DNA of 13,932 nucleotides, taken from NCBI GenBank assembly GCA_905213265.1, contig CAJMHR010000045.1, forward strand, positions 1-13,932, in the 5' to 3' direction. A program made the position numbers and the translations under genes. Position 1 is the first letter of the stretch. Each line of letters begins with the position of its first letter. This document shows positions 1 to 6,439 of this stretch, in pieces. Under the pieces are notes generated by a model that saw only the letters and a program-made list of their open reading frames with translations, ran no database searches and was not told where the DNA came from. This DNA comes from an uncultured Collinsella sp. GTDB taxonomy: Bacteria > Actinomycetota > Coriobacteriia > Coriobacteriales > Coriobacteriaceae.

Positions 1-17
1 ATGCGAACCTCCAGTCC

Positions 18-34
18 GGACCGCCCCGCGGTCC
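18..34. other. short GC-rich hairpin at left edge
   Basis: GGACCGC and GCGGTCC form a perfect 7-bp stem around a three-base loop. On the plus strand it is followed by AACTTTCTG, which is too weak a T tract for a confident terminator. It may belong to a gene left of the window. Confidence 0.35.
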
Positions 35-57
35 AACTTTCTGTCCGCACCCCCATT

Positions 58-94
58 AACCTGCCAAAAAGGGACAGGTTTATTTTGGCAGGTT
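58..94. repeat. perfect 12-bp inverted repeat, probable dispersed palindrome
   Basis: AACCTGCCAAAA (58-69) and TTTTGGCAGGTT (83-94) are exact reverse complements around a 13-base loop. The loop contains GGACAGGTTTA, which partly copies the right arm (GGCAGGTTTTA), so the element has both inverted and direct internal repetition. It lies beyond the terminator of the sugar operon and outside any gene I can support. A terminator is unlikely because no T run follows on either strand beyond the arm itself. A dispersed intergenic palindrome is the more natural reading, but no second copy occurs in this window. Confidence 0.5.
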
Positions 95-115
95 TTATCT
101 GGGGAAACGCAAACA

Positions 116-150
116 GGGCCGCGACACCTATATGGCGTCGCGGCCCTTTT
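116..150. terminator. rho-independent terminator of the PTS/transketolase operon
   Basis: GGGCCGCGACACC (116-128) pairs with GGCGTCGCGGCCC (134-146) around TATAT. As minus-strand RNA the single mismatch becomes a G-U pair, giving a 13-bp stem 40 bases beyond the EIIA stop codon, followed by the T-rich TGTTTGCGTTT. On the plus strand TTTT follows directly (147-150), so it could also stop transcription arriving from the left. Confidence 0.75.
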
Positions 151-189
151 CCTTGGAGAAGGATCAATTGATTGAACGGGATGACCGTT

Positions 190-642
190 CTAGTCTTCGA
201 GTCCGCTATTGATGAGCTCCGCAATTTCAACGGGATCGGTGCTCGCGCGCACCTTGTCACGGAAGCCGGCGTCCATCAGCATCACGGCAGCCTTGGAGAG
301 CAGACGCAGGTGCGTGGTTCCAGCCTCGCCGGCGGGCACGTACAGCGCGAGCGCAACATCGACGGGCACCCCATCGAAGCTCGGCCATTCAACGGGCTCG
401 GCCAGTTTAAGCACGGCAACGCCCGGCGTGTGGATTGCGTCGCTTTTGGCATGCGGAACGGCAAAACCGGCGACGAGGCCGGTCTCGGCCTCGTTCTCGC
501 GAGCAATAAAGGCAGCCTCTACGGCAGATGCGTCATCGGCAAAGCCGAGCTCGATGGCCTGCTCGGACAAATAATGCAGAGCGTCCTCGCGCGAGGCGGC
601 GGTATACCCGATCGTCACTTGGTTGGCAGATACAAATCCCAT
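190..642 (-). CDS. PTS EIIA, fructose/mannitol type
   Basis: A stand-alone 150-residue EIIA of the PTS_EIIA type-2 family. This cytosolic protein accepts phosphate from HPr and passes it to EIIB. The phosphorylation site is seen as GFAVPHAK, with His64 as the acceptor (family form: PHG or PHA after a hydrophobic stretch), and the length matches a complete single domain. The start at 642 follows a clear AAGGAAGG ribosome binding site. It is the last gene of the operon, 11 bases after the transketolase C subunit, and a terminator follows. The EIIBC protein at the other end of the operon lacks an A domain, so the two are very likely partners. Placement after transketolase rather than beside EIIBC is unusual. 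Confidence 0.9.
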   Translation of the reverse strand: MGFVSANQVTIGYTAASREDALHYLSEQAIELGFADDASAVEAAFIARENEAETGLVAGFAVPHAKSDAIHTPGVAVLKLAEPVEWPSFDGVPVDVALALYVPAGEAGTTHLRLLSKAAVMLMDAGFRDKVRASTDPVEIAELINSGLED

Positions 643-653
643 GGAAACCTTCC

Positions 654-1592
654 TTACAACACGGACCTGACCGCAGCTTCGATGCCGTCGGCGTCCAAAC
701 CGTACTTGTGCAGCAAATCGACCGCAGGGCCGGACTCGCCGTACACATCGCGCACGCCGACGCGACGCATCGGCACCGGATGCTGCTCCGCGAGCACCGA
801 GGCCACGGCCTCGCCAAGACCACCGATAATCGAATGCTCCTCGGCAGTGACCACACGACCAGTCTTCTTGGCGCTGGCAACCACCAGGCGCTCATCAAGC
901 GGCTTGATCGTGTGCATGTTGATGACCTCGGCATCGATACCATCGGCAGCGAGCGCCTCGGCAGCCTCAAGTGCCTCGGCGACCATAAGGCCACAAGCGA
1001 TGATGGTCACATCGGACCCCTCGCGCACGACCACGCCGCGACCAATCTTGAACTCATAGTCCTCGCGGTCGTTGATGACCGGTGTTGCCAGGCGGCCGAA
1101 GCGCATGTAGACCGGCCCTTCAAACTCATAGGCGGCGCGCACGCAAGCGCGAGCCTCGATGTCATCGGCGGGAACGATTACCGTCATACCCGGGATCGTG
1201 CGCATGAGCGCGATGTCCTCGCAGCACTGATGCGTGGCGCCGTCTTCACCGACCGAGATACCCGCATGCGTGGCGCCAATTTTGACGTTGAGGTGCGGAT
1301 AGCCGATGGAATTACGCACTTGTTCGTACGCGCGGCCGGCGGCGAACATGGCAAAGGTGCTTGCGAAGGCAACGCGGCCCGTGGTCGCGATGCCGGCAGC
1401 AAGACCCATCAAGTTGCTCTCGGCGATACCGGCATCGTAAAAGCGCTCAGGATGGGCGGCCTTAAACTTACCCGTCTGCGTAGCGGCGGCCAGGTCGGCG
1501 TCGAGCACCACAAAGTCATCGTGCTCATTGCCCAGCTCGACAAGTGCCTCGCCATAGCTAACGCGCGTGGCGACTTTCTTGACGTCTGCCAT
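654..1592 (-). CDS. transketolase, C-terminal subunit
   Basis: 312 residues carrying the pyrimidine-binding domain of a thiamine-diphosphate enzyme followed by the transketolase C-terminal domain. Visible hallmarks are GIAESN with the cofactor-activating Glu58, ATHAGISVGEDGATHQ at about residues 107-122, and IPGMTVIVPAD. Together with the upstream N-terminal subunit it reconstitutes one transketolase, moving two-carbon units between ketose and aldose phosphates in the non-oxidative pentose phosphate pathway. Its ATG overlaps the preceding TAA by one base (TAATG) and GGAGGAG lies just upstream, so translation is probably coupled for 1:1 stoichiometry. Related split enzymes act on other ketoses (for example apulose-4-phosphate transketolase, or sulfofructose transketolase), so the exact donor cannot be read from sequence alone. 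Confidence 0.92.
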   Translation of the reverse strand: MADVKKVATRVSYGEALVELGNEHDDFVVLDADLAAATQTGKFKAAHPERFYDAGIAESNLMGLAAGIATTGRVAFASTFAMFAAGRAYEQVRNSIGYPHLNVKIGATHAGISVGEDGATHQCCEDIALMRTIPGMTVIVPADDIEARACVRAAYEFEGPVYMRFGRLATPVINDREDYEFKIGRGVVVREGSDVTIIACGLMVAEALEAAEALAADGIDAEVINMHTIKPLDERLVVASAKKTGRVVTAEEHSIIGGLGEAVASVLAEQHPVPMRRVGVRDVYGESGPAVDLLHKYGLDADGIEAAVRSVL

Positions 1593-2422
1593 TAGAGCTC
1601 CTCCCCTGCTGCTGCGAGCTCGGCCATGGCCTGCTCAAACTGTTCATCGTTGGGTGCCTTGCCGTGCCAGCCAACCTGGTTCTCCATAAAGGAGACGCCT
1701 TTGCCCTTCACCGTCTCGGCGATAATGGCCACGGGCGAGCCGCTCACTTTGCGGGCCTCGGCAAAGGCGGCGGCAATCTGCGCCATGTCATTACCGTCGG
1801 CAAGCTCGATCACATGCCACTTAAAGGCGCGGAACTTGTCGGCAAGCGGCATAGCAGAGTTAACTTCGTCGATACTGCCGTCAATTTGCAGGCCATTATG
1901 ATCGACGATAGCGACGAGGTTATCCAAGTCGTGGTTGCCGGCGAACATGGCCGCCTCCCACACCTGGCCCTCCTCGCACTCGCCGTCGCCCAACAGCGTG
2001 TAGACGCGGTAGCTGTCACCCCAGTGCTTTGCGGCGAGTGCCATTCCAACCGCGGCGGAGATACCCTGACCGAGCGATCCGGTAGACATGTCGACGCCCG
2101 GAGTGTCATTCATATTGGGATGGCCCTGCAGGCGGCTGCCGATATGACGGAGCGTCTCGAGCTCCTCCTTGGGAAAGAACCCGCGTTCGGCGAGCACGGC
2201 ATAGAGTGCCGGAGCGCAATGTCCCTTGGAGAGCACAAAGCGATCGCGCTCGGCGCGGCTCGGATTCGCCGGGTCGACATCCATTTCCTCAAAGTAGAGG
2301 TAGGTCATAATGTCGGCGGCGCCAAGCGATCCGCCCGGATGCCCCGACTTGGCAGCGTGGACACCCGTGACAATACCGCGGCGAACCTCATTGGCAATCT
2401 TGGCCAGTTCCTGATCGGTCAT
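1592..2422 (-). CDS. transketolase, N-terminal (thiamine diphosphate) subunit
   Basis: 276 residues holding the diphosphate-binding half of transketolase. Seen directly: SGHPGGSLGAADI near the N-terminus, FVLSKGHCAPALYA, GSLGQGISAAVGMALA, and the thiamine-diphosphate motif beginning GDGECEEGQ and ending DHNGLQIDG, which binds Mg and the cofactor diphosphate. The start is taken at the ATG at 2422, with GAGAGG upstream. The reading frame stays open further upstream to 2563, but that extension runs through the intercistronic hairpin into the transaldolase gene and resembles nothing in the family. Genes for the two transketolase halves overlap by one base. Two-gene transketolases of about 275 plus 310 residues are common in Firmicutes and Actinobacteria, so this is not a frameshifted fusion. 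Confidence 0.92.
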   Translation of the reverse strand: MTDQELAKIANEVRRGIVTGVHAAKSGHPGGSLGAADIMTYLYFEEMDVDPANPSRAERDRFVLSKGHCAPALYAVLAERGFFPKEELETLRHIGSRLQGHPNMNDTPGVDMSTGSLGQGISAAVGMALAAKHWGDSYRVYTLLGDGECEEGQVWEAAMFAGNHDLDNLVAIVDHNGLQIDGSIDEVNSAMPLADKFRAFKWHVIELADGNDMAQIAAAFAEARKVSGSPVAIIAETVKGKGVSFMENQVGWHGKAPNDEQFEQAMAELAAAGEEL

Positions 2423-2443
2423 GGAGTTTCCTCTCTTGAGCAC

Positions 2444-2474
2444 GCCGGCCCGGCATAACAAATGCTGGGCCGGC
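2444..2474 (-). other. intercistronic hairpin between transaldolase and transketolase genes
   Basis: GCCGGCCCGGCAT (2444-2456) and ATGCTGGGCCGGC (2462-2474) pair over 13 positions with one imperfect pair, around AACAA. On the minus-strand transcript it lies 10 bases after the transaldolase stop and ends 21 bases before the transketolase ATG. There is no T tract, so it is better read as an RNA processing or stabilising hairpin than a terminator. Confidence 0.65.
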
Positions 2475-2484
2475 AGAACCATCG

Positions 2485-3168
2485 TTACTGTGCCTCGACG
2501 ACCTTTTTCCAGTCGGCCTCGAACGAGGCAAGACCCTGGTCGGTCAGCGGGTGATGCAGGCATTTCTTAAGAGCAGCCATGGGGACGGTCGCAATATCGG
2601 CACCGAGCAGCGCCGCCTGGGTCACGTGATTGGGCGTGCGGACGGATGCAGTGATGATCTCGACGGTGTCGTCGACGTTCTTGCCGGTCCAGTCATAGTT
2701 CTTGATGCAGGTCACAACGTTGTCGAGCTGCGAAATACCGTCCTCGGCGATGTCGTCAAAGCGGCCGACGAACGGGCTGATGTAGCGGGCACCGGCGTTG
2801 GCGGCCATAAGGGCCTGCGTCGGCGAGAAGACGAGCGTCATGTTGACACGCACGCCCGCATCGGCCAGCGCGCGGCAGGCGGCGAGGCCGGCCTCGCAGA
2901 CGGGGAGCTTGACCACAATGTTGGGGGCGAGGGCGGCAAGGCGCTTGCCCTCCTCGATCATGCCCTCGGCAGTAGTCGCGGTGGACTCGGCAGACACGGG
3001 CAGGCCCTCGCAGAGCTCGGCAATCTTGAGCATATGGGGCTCAAAGTCGGCCAGCTTGCCGCCGGTCTTGGCGTACAGGGACGGGTTGGTGGTGACGCCG
3101 GCAAGGCAACCCCAGCTCTTGGCCTCGGCGATCTCGTCAAGGTTGGCGGTATCGATAAAGAACTTCAT
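2485..3168 (-). CDS. transaldolase, FSA/TalC (small) type
   Basis: 227 residues, the normal size of the small transaldolase/fructose-6-phosphate aldolase family (cytosolic class I aldolases with a TIM barrel). Seen: MKFFIDTANLDEI at the N-terminus, GVTTNPSL, the Schiff-base lysine in IVVKLPV (Lys87), VNMTLVFSPTQAL, and SPFVGRFDD. The SPF-GR-DD form is typical of transaldolases in this family, whereas the E. coli FSA aldolase has a different sequence there, so dihydroxyacetone transfer rather than free aldol cleavage is favoured. Start ATG 3168 has AAGGAG eight bases upstream; the open frame extends to 3231 without family similarity. Pairing with transketolase in one operon points to the non-oxidative pentose phosphate pathway. 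Sulfosugar transaldolases belong to the same family but do not fit a PTS-fed route. Confidence 0.9.
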   Translation of the reverse strand: MKFFIDTANLDEIAEAKSWGCLAGVTTNPSLYAKTGGKLADFEPHMLKIAELCEGLPVSAESTATTAEGMIEEGKRLAALAPNIVVKLPVCEAGLAACRALADAGVRVNMTLVFSPTQALMAANAGARYISPFVGRFDDIAEDGISQLDNVVTCIKNYDWTGKNVDDTVEIITASVRTPNHVTQAALLGADIATVPMAALKKCLHHPLTDQGLASFEADWKKVVEAQ

Positions 3169-3253
3169 GGTGCAAACTCCTTCAAACGAATTGCTAGTAA
3201 TCCTAAGGACAGCGGCCCAATCGTCGGTCAATCCAACGTCAGCGAGCGGGCAG

Positions 3254-3336
3254 CTGCCGTGGCAAGGTGGTGCGAAAGAGGAGCGACGCGTACTTTGGTA
3301 CGCGAGCGACGGCTTGAGCGCCAGATTGCCCGGCAG
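3254..3336. repeat. dispersed intercistronic inverted repeat, copy 1
   Basis: Outer arms CTGCCG/CGGCAG and GGCAA/TTGCC (with a bulged T at 3260) enclose a core. The centre of the core is CGCGTAC (3287-3293), loop TTTG, GTACGCG (3298-3304). The core GAAAGAGGAGCG-n-CGCGTACT, then GTACGC-n-AGCGACGG-n-TTGA-n-CG, is shared with the element at 12788-12892 in the same orientation. It sits between the GatZ-like gene and the transaldolase gene of the minus-strand operon. No protein-coding capacity is evident. Confidence 0.75.
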
Positions 3337-3359
3337 ATGTCCGCGCAGCGTCGACCGGT

Positions 3360-3381
3360 CCGGCGTTTGTCAAAACGCCGG
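3360..3381 (-). other. hairpin directly after the GatZ-like gene
   Basis: CCGGCGTTT (3360-3368) and AAACGCCGG (3373-3381) form a perfect 9-bp stem with a four-base loop, six bases beyond the GatZ-like stop codon. The minus-strand sequence after it is GC-rich with no T run, so it is more likely a 3'-end stabilising or processing hairpin than a full terminator. Copy 1 of the dispersed repeat follows 23 bases further on. Confidence 0.65.
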
Positions 3382-3387
3382 AACTAC

Positions 3388-4662
3388 TTAGTCCTCGAGA
3401 GCCTTCTCGATGCGGCTCGTGACGCCCTTGAGGTTAAGACCGACGACGTACTGCTTGATCGGGCGCTTGATGTGCTCGATCACAAAGCGCTTGCCGTCGA
3501 TGTCCTGGGCAGCGAGGTTGCGGTAGAGCTTCTCGACCTGCTCCTTGACCTCGGGATCGTTAAAGGCGTAGTGGCCGGAGACATCCAGGATCTTCAGGCT
3601 GAGCTCGTCGTCGGCCAGAATGTCGTCAACCTGCAGGTTGACATCGTCGCCGGTCATCCACTTGCGCCAGCGCTCGGTCTTGATAGCCTTGACCAGCAGC
3701 GTGTGATACAGGTCGGAGGGATCGTCGCACAGGCCGTTGTCGACCAGAATCTGCTCGGTAGCGCAGAGCTTGAGGTAAGCGCGGGTCTCCTCGGTGCCGT
3801 ACTGAGGGGCAACATTGGAGGCCGTCACGTGAGCCGGGATGTGCTCGAGCAGCGTCGCGTCATCCAGATAGTCGGCGTTGTGCTCCTTCAGGCCCACGCC
3901 GTAGCGCTTAGCCATGTCGGCGAGCTCGCGGGCATTCTTGAAGTTGTAATGACCGACCTGCTCGGTCCAACGGGTGAGCGTACCGGTCTGGCCGACGATA
4001 AAGGTGGGCATGGGGCAGCCGCGCTTCTCGAGCTCGGGCTGCAGCTGAGAAATGAACTCCTCGTACTTATCGGTAGAGGTCAAGCCGCCATTGGTCTCCT
4101 CGGTACCGACCTCATAGGCAACCTCGGGCAGATTATGCTCGCGACGGTACTGCTCAAGGTAGTCGATAAGATCGATCGTGCGGCGAAGCACCACGTCGAG
4201 CGGAATAACCTTGCCGATCTGATAGGGGTCCTTGGTGGGGTCGACCATCAGCAGGTCAAAGCCTGCCTCCATGTCGGCGACGAAGGACTTGCGGGCGAGC
4301 TCCATGGCCTCGTCCTCGGGCAGGTGGGCGTTACGCTCCTCGTCGCGCTGCCACGGACCGCCGTGATCGCGGCACAGGTAGTACGGACCGGTGTAACCCA
4401 CCTCGTCGGCGACCTTCTTGATGTCGGCGGCAAAGCGCGTCTGGTCCCAACCGTTGACGTAGCCGGCGCCCATCTCGTCCATATCGACCTGGTTGCGGCT
4501 GGCGATAAACATGGGCGGGAAACCCTCGTCCTTGGCAAGCTCGAACACGGCCTGAATCAGGTTGGGGCTCATGGGGCCAATGCCGACCATGGTTGCGTGA
4601 TCGCCGCTATCCTGCAGCTTGAGCATGCCCTGAACGGCCTGACGGATGGTGAGGTTGGACAT
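3388..4662 (-). CDS. GatZ/KbaZ-like tagatose-bisphosphate aldolase non-catalytic subunit family protein
   Basis: A 424-residue protein of GatZ/KbaZ size and architecture (PF08013-type). Motifs that match the family in position, though diverged, are ASRNQVDMDEMG (about 54-65), CRDHGGPW (97-104), YEVGTEETNGG (183-193) and LKEHNADYL. The Asp-His pair of RDHGGP and the Glu of GTE are the best candidates for active-site or metal-binding residues. E. coli GatZ/KbaZ were described as accessory subunits of tagatose-1,6-bisphosphate aldolase. From memory, some relatives have been reported to epimerise ketohexoses or their 6-phosphates at C4. No GatY/KbaY catalytic partner is in this window, which favours an independent role. 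The ATG at 4662 has AAGGAG six bases upstream. It is the first enzyme gene after the transporter, so it probably acts early on the imported sugar phosphate. Family assignment is firm; the reaction is inference. Confidence 0.78.
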   Translation of the reverse strand: MSNLTIRQAVQGMLKLQDSGDHATMVGIGPMSPNLIQAVFELAKDEGFPPMFIASRNQVDMDEMGAGYVNGWDQTRFAADIKKVADEVGYTGPYYLCRDHGGPWQRDEERNAHLPEDEAMELARKSFVADMEAGFDLLMVDPTKDPYQIGKVIPLDVVLRRTIDLIDYLEQYRREHNLPEVAYEVGTEETNGGLTSTDKYEEFISQLQPELEKRGCPMPTFIVGQTGTLTRWTEQVGHYNFKNARELADMAKRYGVGLKEHNADYLDDATLLEHIPAHVTASNVAPQYGTEETRAYLKLCATEQILVDNGLCDDPSDLYHTLLVKAIKTERWRKWMTGDDVNLQVDDILADDELSLKILDVSGHYAFNDPEVKEQVEKLYRNLAAQDIDGKRFVIEHIKRPIKQYVVGLNLKGVTSRIEKALED

Positions 4663-4703
4663 TTTGTTCTCCTTCTCCAGAGGATTTTTGACAAAAGTTC
4701 CCT

Positions 4704-4785
4704 GGGACCCAGATGTGGGCCCTATCAGTACGGATGGATTTTGTTGTGTAGGGGCGGCTGCGCGGAGTCAAATCCATCCCTCCGC
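4704..4785 (-). other. structured intercistronic region between EIIBC and GatZ-like genes
   Basis: The 144-base gap between the EIIBC stop and the GatZ-like start holds two structures. GGATGGATTT (4732-4741) pairs perfectly with AAATCCATCC (4770-4779) around a 28-base loop. GGGaCCCA/TGGGcCC (4704-4722) forms a shorter hairpin around GATG, nearer the ribosome binding site. In addition GCGGAG (4762-4767), inside the large loop, is complementary to CTCCGC (4780-4785) just outside the stem, which offers a competing or pseudoknot-like pairing. No T tract or separate promoter was recognised. Confidence 0.6.
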
Positions 4786-4806
4786 ACAACCGGAGTCCTT
4801 AAAGGT

Positions 4807-6279
4807 TTACTTGGCCTGCTTGTCGAGCGTGGGCTTCATGGCAATCAGGATTGCAGCGGCGACCACGGCGCCAATCACGATGTCCAGGCAGAACAGCGCG
4901 ACGTTGTTGGTGGCAAGGGCGACGATAAAGCCACCGTGCGGGACGTAGCAGTCGATACCCTGGAAGGCGGCAAGCGCCGCACCCACGGCAGAGCCGATGC
5001 AAATGCCGGGAAGGGTGTGACCGAGGTCCTTGACCGCAAAGGGGATAGCGCCCTCGGTAATACCAATGCAGCCCATGAACAGCGCGGAGATGCCCATCTG
5101 ACGGTCGGCGTCATCGAACTTGTTCTTGGCGATGAGCGCAGCGAGGCCACAGGCGATCGGGGGAACGGCGACAGCGACGCGGAACATACCGTTAGGACCG
5201 TAGATGCCGGAGGCCATGATGGCCATGGTGAAGGTCGAGGCGGTCTTGTTGATGGGGCCACCCATATCGAAGGCGGTCATAACGCCAATGACCAGACCCA
5301 GGACAACTGCGGAACCGCCCTGCAGGCTGCCGAGCACGCCGGTGAGCCAGTCCATCACAAAGCCAAGCGGCGTGGCCAGGATGTAGATATAGGCCATGCC
5401 CAGGACAAGCGAGGTCAGAATCGGGATGATCAGGATGGGCATGATGGTCTGGATGGTGTTGTTGACCTTCCAGGTCTTCATCCAGCGGACAAAGTAGCCG
5501 CAGATGACCGCCATAATCATGGCGCCCAAGAAGCCGGTCGAAACGCTGTTGCCGTTAGGGGTAACGACTGCGTTGTTGACCAGGTAGCCCAGGACAAAAC
5601 CGGGGGCGAGCGCGGGCTTGCCGGCCATCGAGTAGGAGATGTATGCCGCAAGCACCGGGATCATCATGGAGATGCCGGCCATGCCGATGGTGTTAAGACT
5701 CACCATCAGCGGGTTCGTAACCTCCATGCCGTTGGCGCCGGCGGTACCGGATGCCAGCGAGAAGGCGAGAAACACGCCGCCGATAACGACGATGGGGATA
5801 AAATAGGAAACGCCGGTATTGAATGCATTGAGCAGCGTCTTACCAGGATCGGCAAAGATAGACTGCTTGGACGCCGGTGTCGGGGCCTGCGGGGCAGCGG
5901 AGACGGCCTTCTTCTCTGCCTTGGCCTCGGCCTTGGGCGCGTCAACGACGCCACCCGTCGCCTTGATGATCTCAATGGCCTGGTCGATGATCTTTGCCGG
6001 ATCGGCGATTACATCCGAGGTGCCGACCTTCAGGAACTTGCCTTCGGCCATCTTCTGCTCAAAACGATCCTCGTTCTCGACACCCACGTCGACGGACTCG
6101 AGCACCAGGTCGGCAGAATCTACGTCTTCCTGCGTCAGCTCGTTCTCGATACCCAGACCACCCTGAGCCTCGACTTTGCACTCGATGCCACGAGCGGCGC
6201 ATTCATCCTGAATCGCCTTCTGAGCCATATACGTGTGGGCGATACCCACGGTACAGGCGGCAACGCCTACGATCTTCAT
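4807..6279 (-). CDS. PTS fructose-family EIIBC sugar transporter
   Basis: 490 residues: an N-terminal EIIB domain (about 1-105), an Ala/Lys/Pro-rich linker (about 110-138) and a membrane EIIC domain (about 145-480) with around nine hydrophobic segments. The EIIB phosphorylation site is AACTVGIAHTYMA with Cys9; most family members have CPTGIAHT, so the two residues after Cys are unusual. EIIC hallmarks are DMGGPINKTA (338-347) and GITEGAIPFA (406-415). It imports and phosphorylates a sugar, probably a ketose or polyol of the fructose group, with EIIA encoded at the far end of the operon. Start ATG 6279 is chosen because MKIVGVAACT is the family N-terminus and GAGGGA precedes it; the open frame runs to 6381 through non-coding-looking sequence. 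Fructose itself cannot be assumed as substrate. Confidence 0.92.
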   Translation of the reverse strand: MKIVGVAACTVGIAHTYMAQKAIQDECAARGIECKVEAQGGLGIENELTQEDVDSADLVLESVDVGVENEDRFEQKMAEGKFLKVGTSDVIADPAKIIDQAIEIIKATGGVVDAPKAEAKAEKKAVSAAPQAPTPASKQSIFADPGKTLLNAFNTGVSYFIPIVVIGGVFLAFSLASGTAGANGMEVTNPLMVSLNTIGMAGISMMIPVLAAYISYSMAGKPALAPGFVLGYLVNNAVVTPNGNSVSTGFLGAMIMAVICGYFVRWMKTWKVNNTIQTIMPILIIPILTSLVLGMAYIYILATPLGFVMDWLTGVLGSLQGGSAVVLGLVIGVMTAFDMGGPINKTASTFTMAIMASGIYGPNGMFRVAVAVPPIACGLAALIAKNKFDDADRQMGISALFMGCIGITEGAIPFAVKDLGHTLPGICIGSAVGAALAAFQGIDCYVPHGGFIVALATNNVALFCLDIVIGAVVAAAILIAMKPTLDKQAK

Positions 6280-6300
6280 TGCTTCCCTCTTTTCATAGAG

Positions 6301-6312
6301 TTGCGTGCGCAA
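6301..6312. promoter_or_regulatory. candidate LacI-family operator
   Basis: TTGCG-TG-CGCAA is a 12-base inverted repeat with perfect 5-bp arms, 21 bases upstream of the EIIBC start and downstream of the proposed promoter, where a repressor would block elongation. LacI-family operators are short even palindromes, so the form fits. Binding by the adjacent regulator is inference. Confidence 0.35.
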
Positions 6313-6379
6313 GACACCGTTTGCGGAGGCCTCCGGAGCATCCCCTGCCATTTGGACTTGCTGTCTTTTCGACAAGACC

Positions 6380-6409
6380 AATATAGGTGCTCGTTTTTCT
6401 TAATGCCAG
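6380..6409 (-). promoter_or_regulatory. candidate promoter of the PTS operon
   Basis: Read on the minus strand, CTGGCA (6404-6409; 4 of 6 to TTGACA) and TATATT (6380-6385; 5 of 6 to TATAAT) are separated by 18 bases. Transcription would start near 6373 and leave a leader of about 95 bases before the EIIBC ATG. Confidence 0.45.
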
Positions 6410-6439
6410 CTTATTTCGGTAAACGCGCAGGTCAGAGCG

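Noticed and set aside
1592..1594. Possible frameshift splitting a single transketolase gene
   Set aside because: The second half has its own ATG and a strong GGAGGAG, and two-subunit transketolases of these sizes are a regular family.
654..3168. Sulfoquinovose breakdown through sulfofructose transaldolase or transketolase
   Set aside because: The enzyme families fit, but no sulfosugar isomerase, reductase or exporter is present. A C6-sulfonated sugar also cannot be phosphorylated at C6 by the PTS.
4732..4785. Stable H-type pseudoknot between EIIBC and the GatZ-like gene
   Set aside because: The two 5' strands are directly adjacent with no loop to cross a 10-bp stem, so both stems are unlikely to form together in full. 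Kept only as alternative pairings.
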